Translations under genes and position numbers: made by a program | Shown here: positions 29,705 through 33,806 of the stretch, one piece after another | How the letters are laid out: every line of letters begins with the position of its first letter | How positions within the stretch are numbered: position 1 is the stretch's first letter | Assembly (NCBI GenBank): GCA_902489775.1 | Contig: CABUBH010000022.1 | Span: 1-33,806 of the forward strand | DNA from: an uncultured Collinsella sp. | Lineage (GTDB): Bacteria > Actinomycetota > Coriobacteriia > Coriobacteriales > Coriobacteriaceae | DNA: 33,806 nucleotides | Reading direction: 5' to 3' | The notes under the pieces: model-generated | What the model was told of the DNA's origin: nothing | The model's database searches: none | Seen by the model: the letters and a program-made list of their open reading frames with translations, nothing else

Positions 29705-29983
29705 CTACTGGATGTTGTCGCGGATGCCCAGAGCCTTGATGAGCTCACGGTACTCGACGATGTCGTTCTTCTTGATGTAGGAGAGAAGACGACGACGACG
29801 GCCGACGAGCATGAGCAGGCCACGACGGGTGTGGAAGTCCTTCTGGTGGGACTTCATGTGCTCGGTCAGCTCCTTGATGCGCTCGGACAGGATGGCGACC
29901 TGAACCTTGGAGTTGCCGGTGTCCTGGGCGTTCTTGCCGAACTTGGCGGTGAGCTCCGCCTTGCGCTCCTTGGAAATCGTCAT
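29705..29983 (-). CDS. rpsO: 30S ribosomal protein S15
   Basis: 92 residues against the usual 89. S15 binds 16S rRNA early in assembly of the small subunit platform. The sequence is plainly S15: FGKNAQDTGNSKVQVAILSE, RIKELTEHMKSHQKDFHTRR and GLLMLVGRRRRLLSYIKKND. ATG 29983 has AAAGGTG upstream; an in-frame ATG at 30079 would read through the leader. The 138-nt gap upstream holds a possible extended -10 (minus-strand TGGTAACAT) and a G/C-rich small stem (GGGA-GCGCA-TCCC) near the ribosome site; S15 genes are often self-regulated through leader RNA, but no known type is recognisable here. Confidence 0.97.
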   Translation of the reverse strand: MTISKERKAELTAKFGKNAQDTGNSKVQVAILSERIKELTEHMKSHQKDFHTRRGLLMLVGRRRRLLSYIKKNDIVEYRELIKALGIRDNIQ

Positions 29984-30121
29984 GATTTCACCTTTCTTGT
30001 AGCGGCCGCGGGATGCGCTCCCCATGGCCTCGATTTGGGAAGCCGCCGGTGGAGCGAGCAACCAAGGTCGAGGTACCAACAGGCCGATATGTTACCACAA
30101 GCAGCCCGCGCCTGCGCATCA

Positions 30122-30871
30122 TCACCGACCCAACATGAATTCCATCGCACGGAGGCGCTGATCGGTGTGCGTCGCAGCCCAAACATGCGAAAGCCCAAGC
30201 AAGAATGCCGCCGTATGCGGGTCGATTCGCTCGGCCATAAGCGCATCGAAGGTCATGGATATGAGGGCGCGCAGCCACGCGACCTCGCCGGTCGACACGA
30301 GCTCGGCACCCGGAACGCTCGACGCGCACGACCCGCACATGAGCCCGCCCGCCTGTGGTGAAAAATACGACAGCATGGGGTCTCCGCACAGCACGCAGGC
30401 CGAAAAATCTGGTCGATAGCCAACGTGCGACAGCAGCTTAAAGACATATGCCGCCACAAGTAGGTCCATATGTGCCGCGTCGAGCCCGCTGCCCACCAGG
30501 GCAAGCGCTCGCTGCGTTATGGCAAAGGTAAACGGGTCCTCGGCGTCCTCGAACGAGCACACGCGCGCGACCTCGGCGATCGCGCTTGCGGCGCAGGTCG
30601 TCTCGTAATCGGGCGCAGCGCCGAGCGGCGCCTCCATAAGCTCGGCCTGAGAAACCACGTCGAGCGACCGTCCATGCGCAAGCAGCATATCAACGGTACA
30701 GAACAGCTCGCAGCGCGCAGCCAGGCGACCACCGGGTTTGCGGGCGCCCTTTGCCACGGCACGAACCTGCCGCCCCCGCTCGTCAAGCATCGTCAGGATC
30801 AAGTCGGTCTCTTTGAGCTTTGTCTTGTCGAGGACGAGCACCTTCGTGCGATATGTCCGGGAGCCTGCCAT
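30122..30871 (-). CDS. recO: DNA repair protein RecO
   Basis: 249 residues. RecO loads RecA on SSB-coated single strands with RecR and anneals strands. The N-terminal OB fold (YRTKVLVLDKTKLKETDLIL to GRQVRAVAKGARKP) is followed by a helical part with a C4 zinc site: CVLCG and later CGSC. ATG at 30871 follows the era stop by 9 nt and has no clear ribosome site, only GGAAGA about 13 nt upstream within the end of era, so it is probably translated by reinitiation. It is the last gene of the phoH-ybeY-dgkA-era-recO run, an order shared with many Firmicutes. Confidence 0.93.
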   Translation of the reverse strand: MAGSRTYRTKVLVLDKTKLKETDLILTMLDERGRQVRAVAKGARKPGGRLAARCELFCTVDMLLAHGRSLDVVSQAELMEAPLGAAPDYETTCAASAIAEVARVCSFEDAEDPFTFAITQRALALVGSGLDAAHMDLLVAAYVFKLLSHVGYRPDFSACVLCGDPMLSYFSPQAGGLMCGSCASSVPGAELVSTGEVAWLRALISMTFDALMAERIDPHTAAFLLGLSHVWAATHTDQRLRAMEFMLGR

Positions 30872-30880
30872 TGACGCGAA

Positions 30881-31951
30881 CTAATCTTCCGCGTTGTACC
30901 CAAAGCGGCGAATCTGGGCCTCGTCGTCACGCCAGCCGGCCTTGACCTTCACGTCCAGCTCCAAAAAGACCTGCGTGCCAAAGATGCGCTCAAGATCGCG
31001 ACGGGCGTCAATACCGATATGCTTGATCATCTCGCCGCCCTTGCCGATGATGATGCCCTTTTGGCCCTCACGCTCGACGTAAATGGTGGCGTGCACGCGC
31101 AGCACCTTCTTGGTCTGCTCGAGCGCATCGCAGATCACGCCAACGGAGTGCGGGATCTCATCACGGGTGCGGCGCAAGACCTTTTCGCGCACAAACTCAG
31201 CAACGAGCGTCTCGTCAGAAGCGTCGGTGCCCATGTCCTCGGGGAACCAACGCGGGCCTTCGGGCAAAAAGTGCGCAACGGTCTCGATAAAGGCATCGAC
31301 GTTGAAGTTCTTGACCGACGACGTCACGATCTCGTCGTCATATTCCATGAGCTCGTGGGCGGCCTTAAGCTGCTCCATGACCTGTGCGGGGTCGGCCTCA
31401 TCGGCCTTAGTGAGCACCAGGACCTTCTTGCAACGAGCGCATCTGACGCGCTCGGCAACCCAGGCGTCTCCCCTGCCGATGGGCTTGGTGGCATCAATCA
31501 AAAACGCGACGACATCGACATCGTTCAGCTCAAACAACGCACTCTTGTTGAGCTCGGAACCCAGGCCGTCCTTAGGCTTGTGGATACCCGGGGTATCGAC
31601 AAAGACCAGCTGGTAGCCGGGGCGGTTGACGACGGCGCGCATGCGGCGGCGAGTCGTCTGGGCCACCGGCGAGGTGATGGCGACCTTCTTGCCGTAACAG
31701 GCGTTGAGCAGCGTGGACTTGCCGGCGTTGGGACGACCGACCAGGGCCACAAAGCCGCTGCGGAAACCGGGCTCCACGTCGCCAAAACCCGCGAGGCTGT
31801 CGCCCTCGTCGCACAGGGCGTCGAGCTCCTCATCGCTCATGCCCTCAAACGGGTCGAACTCCTCGGCCTCGTCAAACGAATCGGCACCTTCAGCCTCGTC
31901 CAGGGACTCGTCGTCCAAAATCTCATCGGTAGGCTGCATATTGTCGGACAT
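30881..31951 (-). CDS. era: GTPase Era with acidic N-terminal extension
   Basis: 356 residues; Era is normally about 300. Era binds the 3' end of 16S rRNA during 30S maturation. G1 is GRPNAGKST (residues 72-80), G2 lies in ITSPVAQTTRRRMRAV, G3 DTPGIHKPKDGLG, G4 TKAD, and the C-terminal KH domain has GQKGIIIGKGGEMIKHIGIDAR. The first 65 residues are extra and strikingly acidic (ILDDESLDEAEGADSFDEAE then EFDPFEGMSDEELDALCDEG). ATG at 31951 has AAAGGG upstream; there is no alternative start close to the G domain with a ribosome site, so the extension appears genuine. It lies between dgkA and recO. Confidence 0.95.
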   Translation of the reverse strand: MSDNMQPTDEILDDESLDEAEGADSFDEAEEFDPFEGMSDEELDALCDEGDSLAGFGDVEPGFRSGFVALVGRPNAGKSTLLNACYGKKVAITSPVAQTTRRRMRAVVNRPGYQLVFVDTPGIHKPKDGLGSELNKSALFELNDVDVVAFLIDATKPIGRGDAWVAERVRCARCKKVLVLTKADEADPAQVMEQLKAAHELMEYDDEIVTSSVKNFNVDAFIETVAHFLPEGPRWFPEDMGTDASDETLVAEFVREKVLRRTRDEIPHSVGVICDALEQTKKVLRVHATIYVEREGQKGIIIGKGGEMIKHIGIDARRDLERIFGTQVFLELDVKVKAGWRDDEAQIRRFGYNAED

Positions 31952-31963
31952 GGGAATCCCTTT

Positions 31964-32341
31964 CTAAATAAAGCCGAGCGCGTGGGCAAATACCAGCAAG
32001 CCCACAATCGCGGCGGTGATGGAAAGAACGTATACGGAGGCGGCGGCGATGTCCTTCGCACGCTTGGCCAGCGGATGGAGCTCCTGGGTCGCCAGGTCGA
32101 CGATGGCCTCCATGGCGGTATTGCAAAGCTCGCCGTGGATCACCAGGCCGCAACAGATGATAATCGTGGCCCACTCGGCAATGTCGAGCCCCACGATGCA
32201 GCCTGCAATGACGGTGCACACGCCCGCCACGAGCATGACCTTAATGTTGCGCTCGGTCTTGACGGCGGTGACGAAGCCCTCCATAGCGTAAGAAAACGAC
32301 TTTAAGAAGGACGGATGGTCCTTGTTCGATCCAGGAATCAT
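31964..32341 (-). CDS. dgkA: Diacylglycerol/undecaprenol kinase family protein
   Basis: 125 residues, the normal size. DgkA-type small membrane kinases phosphorylate diacylglycerol or, in Gram-positives, undecaprenol to recycle the cell-wall carrier lipid. Three hydrophobic helices are visible (KVMLVAGVCTVIAGCIVGL, WATIIICCGLVIHGEL, VYVLSITAAIVGLLVFAH). The catalytic signature is ELCNTAMEAIVDL followed by HPLAKRAKDIAAASV. ATG at 32341 has AGGAG upstream. It is 9 nt after ybeY and 12 nt before era. By analogy with the same operon position in Firmicutes, undecaprenol kinase is the more likely activity. Confidence 0.92.
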   Translation of the reverse strand: MIPGSNKDHPSFLKSFSYAMEGFVTAVKTERNIKVMLVAGVCTVIAGCIVGLDIAEWATIIICCGLVIHGELCNTAMEAIVDLATQELHPLAKRAKDIAAASVYVLSITAAIVGLLVFAHALGFI

Positions 32342-32350
32342 AGACGGCTC

Positions 32351-32860
32351 CTAGTCGTGGGCGTGGTTGGTGATGGGGCCGACGTGGACTAGCTCGGGGT
32401 CCTCGCCGCGCTCGAGCGCCAAATCGCGCAGGATGGCGTCCTCGCGGGCCTCCATGACCTCGGCCTCGTCGTCCTCGATGTGGTCATAGCCCAGCAGGTG
32501 CAGCATGCCGTGAACGAGCATCAGACGGCACTCGTCAGCGGGGCTATTGCCAAAACCGGGGGCCTGATGGGCAATAACCTGCGGGGCCAAGATAATATCG
32601 CCGAGCTCGAGCGTCTCATCGGCGGGAATGTCATCGTCAAAGGCCGAATCGCACTCAAACGAGAGTACATCGGTGGTGCGATCGATACCGCGCCACTCGT
32701 GGTTAAGCTCGTGCATCTCGTCCTCGTCGACATACGAAAGGGAAATCTCGACTTCACGCTCAACGCCCTCGGCGGCAAGCACGACCTCGCAGATGTGCTC
32801 CACCTCCTGCGCGTCGAGCAGCGTATCGAGCTCGGCATCGTTGCTGATCAATACACTCAA
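32351..32860 (-). CDS. ybeY: rRNA maturation factor / endoribonuclease YbeY
   Basis: 169 residues. YbeY is a zinc-dependent RNase that takes part in 16S rRNA 3'-end maturation and ribosome quality control. The zinc site HGMLHLLGYDH has His117, His121 and His127. Upstream family parts are LSYVDEDEMHELNHEWRGID and TDVLSFECD, then LGDIILAPQVI. A short C-terminal extension (ALERGEDPELVHVGPITNHAHD) follows the core. The start overlaps the phoH end by 4 nt (ATGA), so the two are translationally coupled. Confidence 0.95.
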   Translation of the reverse strand: MSVLISNDAELDTLLDAQEVEHICEVVLAAEGVEREVEISLSYVDEDEMHELNHEWRGIDRTTDVLSFECDSAFDDDIPADETLELGDIILAPQVIAHQAPGFGNSPADECRLMLVHGMLHLLGYDHIEDDEAEVMEAREDAILRDLALERGEDPELVHVGPITNHAHD

Positions 32861-33806
32861 CGGGACTCCTTTCGGTCACGTGCGCGTTTCTCGCGCTCAT
32901 CATCATAAGCATCGTATGCCTCGACGATACGTCCCACCAAGGCATGGCGCACCACGTCGGCACGCTCGAGGTGCGAAAATGCGACATCGTCGACACGGCC
33001 CAAAATCTTCTCGACATCCGTCAAGCCGCCGCGACGACCCACCAGGTCGCGCTGACTCAGGTCGCCGGTAATCACAAACTTGGAGTTAAAGCCCAAACGC
33101 GTCAGGAACATCTTCATCTGCTCGGGCGTGGTATTTTGCGCCTCGTCGAGCACCACGAAGGCATCGCTCAGCGTGCGGCCGCGCATGTAGGCAAGCGGGG
33201 CGATCTCGATCACGCCACGCTCCATAAGCTCATCGGTGCGCTCGCGATCCATCATGTCAAAAAGGGCGTCGTAGAGCGGGCGCATGTAGGGATCGATCTT
33301 TTCCTCGAGGGTGCCGGGCAAAAAGCCCAGATTCTCCCCCGCCTCGACAACCGGACGCGTCAAGATCAGACGGCCCACCTCGTGACGCTTGAGCGCGGCA
33401 ACGGCGAGCGCCATGGCCAGATAGGTCTTACCGGTACCGGCAGGACCCAGGCCAAACGTGATGGTATGCGAGCGAATGGCATCCACATAGCGCTTTTGGC
33501 CGAGCGTTTTGGGGCGAATGGCACGACCGCGATACGAAAGCAGCACGTCATCGCGAAGCGACGTAGCCTCGTGCTCACCGTCGCGCAGAACGGCCAGACA
33601 GCGCGAGACATCGTCGGCAGAAAGCGTGCGCCCGGCAGCCGCCTCGCGAAAAGCATGTTCGAAAAAACGCGCCACGAGTTCGACCTCATCCGGGTCACCG
33701 CTCACGGCGATGCTATCGCCACGGGCGACCACATGGGCGCGAACCAAGCTCTCGAGCGCACGAAGGACGCCGTCGCCGGCTCCCAAAACGCACGAGGGAT
33801 CAATTC
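32857..33806 (-). CDS. phoH: PhoH-like ATPase (5' end outside window)
   Basis: At least 316 residues lie in the window. PhoH family proteins are P-loop ATPases with a predicted RNA-linked (helicase-like) role; they sit next to ybeY in many genomes. Walker A is GPAGTGKTYLA, Walker B VVLDEAQNTTPEQ, with the family blocks LTRPVVEAGENLGFLPGTLEEKIDPY and GDLSQRDLVG. A TTG codon at 33786 could start the frame, but the frame stays open to the window edge (IDPSCVLGAGD), in the style of PhoH N-termini, so I treat the gene as truncated by the edge. It is the first visible gene of the ybeY-dgkA-era-recO run. Confidence 0.93.
   Translation of the reverse strand, partial: IDPSCVLGAGDGVLRALESLVRAHVVARGDSIAVSGDPDEVELVARFFEHAFREAAAGRTLSADDVSRCLAVLRDGEHEATSLRDDVLLSYRGRAIRPKTLGQKRYVDAIRSHTITFGLGPAGTGKTYLAMALAVAALKRHEVGRLILTRPVVEAGENLGFLPGTLEEKIDPYMRPLYDALFDMMDRERTDELMERGVIEIAPLAYMRGRTLSDAFVVLDEAQNTTPEQMKMFLTRLGFNSKFVITGDLSQRDLVGRRGGLTDVEKILGRVDDVAFSHLERADVVRHALVGRIVEAYDAYDDEREKRARDRKESR

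Noticed and set aside
29984..30121. A known S15 leader riboregulator or a small RNA gene before rpsO
   Set aside because: Only one short G/C-rich stem is visible and it matches no leader type I can name, so it is mentioned under rpsO but not called.
33784..33786. TTG as the start codon of phoH
   Set aside because: The frame continues to the edge with residues typical of PhoH N-termini, and there is no ribosome site before the TTG in the visible bases.

Overview
This 33.8-kb window looks like chromosomal core sequence from a Gram-positive, high-GC anaerobe of the actinobacterial class Coriobacteriia. The overall look (protein style, short intergenic gaps, TTG/GTG starts, lexA/LysM/nrdR cluster) is most like Collinsella; that assignment is from memory of the families, not from a search. 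There is no phage, transposase, CRISPR array, rRNA or tRNA. Almost all genes are single-copy housekeeping genes, so the unexpected material lies in the short intergenic regions, in a few accessory genes and in protein extensions.

Layout. 1-389: 3' end of a secreted NlpC/P60 peptidase. 568-2119: a DegV fatty-acid-binding protein convergent with a DUF1836 MerR-like regulator; the two promoters share a 12-bp sequence. 2273-4631: thioredoxin reductase divergent from an MGDG-synthase-type glycosyltransferase. 4632-5004: gene-free stretch with two inverted copies of a palindromic repeat (family 1). 5005-7909: SOS and nucleotide block, with dut, nrdR and a LysM cell-division-suppressor-like gene on the minus strand, divergent from lexA plus a membrane acyltransferase on the plus strand. 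Three SOS boxes lie between the two arms. From 7894 to the right end every gene is on the minus strand.

The minus-strand run, read in transcription order from the right end: phoH-ybeY-dgkA-era-recO (rRNA and ribosome maturation, lipid recycling, recombination); rpsO; pnp; an O-acetyltransferase flanked by two inverted copies of a second repeat family; rnj-ftsK-rodZ-yajQ-rimO-pgsA-cinA; recA-recX; rny-GHKL ATPase-spoVS-miaB-miaA-hflX. This order closely parallels the rpsO-pnp-rnjB-spoIIIE-ymfM-pgsA-cinA-recA-rny-ymdB-spoVS-miaB block of Bacillus subtilis (recalled). A GHKL ATPase of unknown function sits where Bacillus has ymdB.

How the parts work together. DNA damage acts through LexA: SOS boxes sit in the promoter spacers of recA and of the LysM gene and in front of lexA. 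RNase Y, RNase J and PNPase together make up a nearly complete RNA-decay toolkit in one region. dut and nrdR control dUTP and dNTP supply. MiaA, MiaB, RimO and HflX modify tRNA and the ribosome. RodZ, FtsK, PgsA, DgkA and the LysM protein act at the membrane and division site. The most interesting unexplained signals are the two palindromic repeat families, a 12-bp hairpin that buries the nrdR start codon, the shared degV/DUF1836 promoter element, and the GHKL ATPase.
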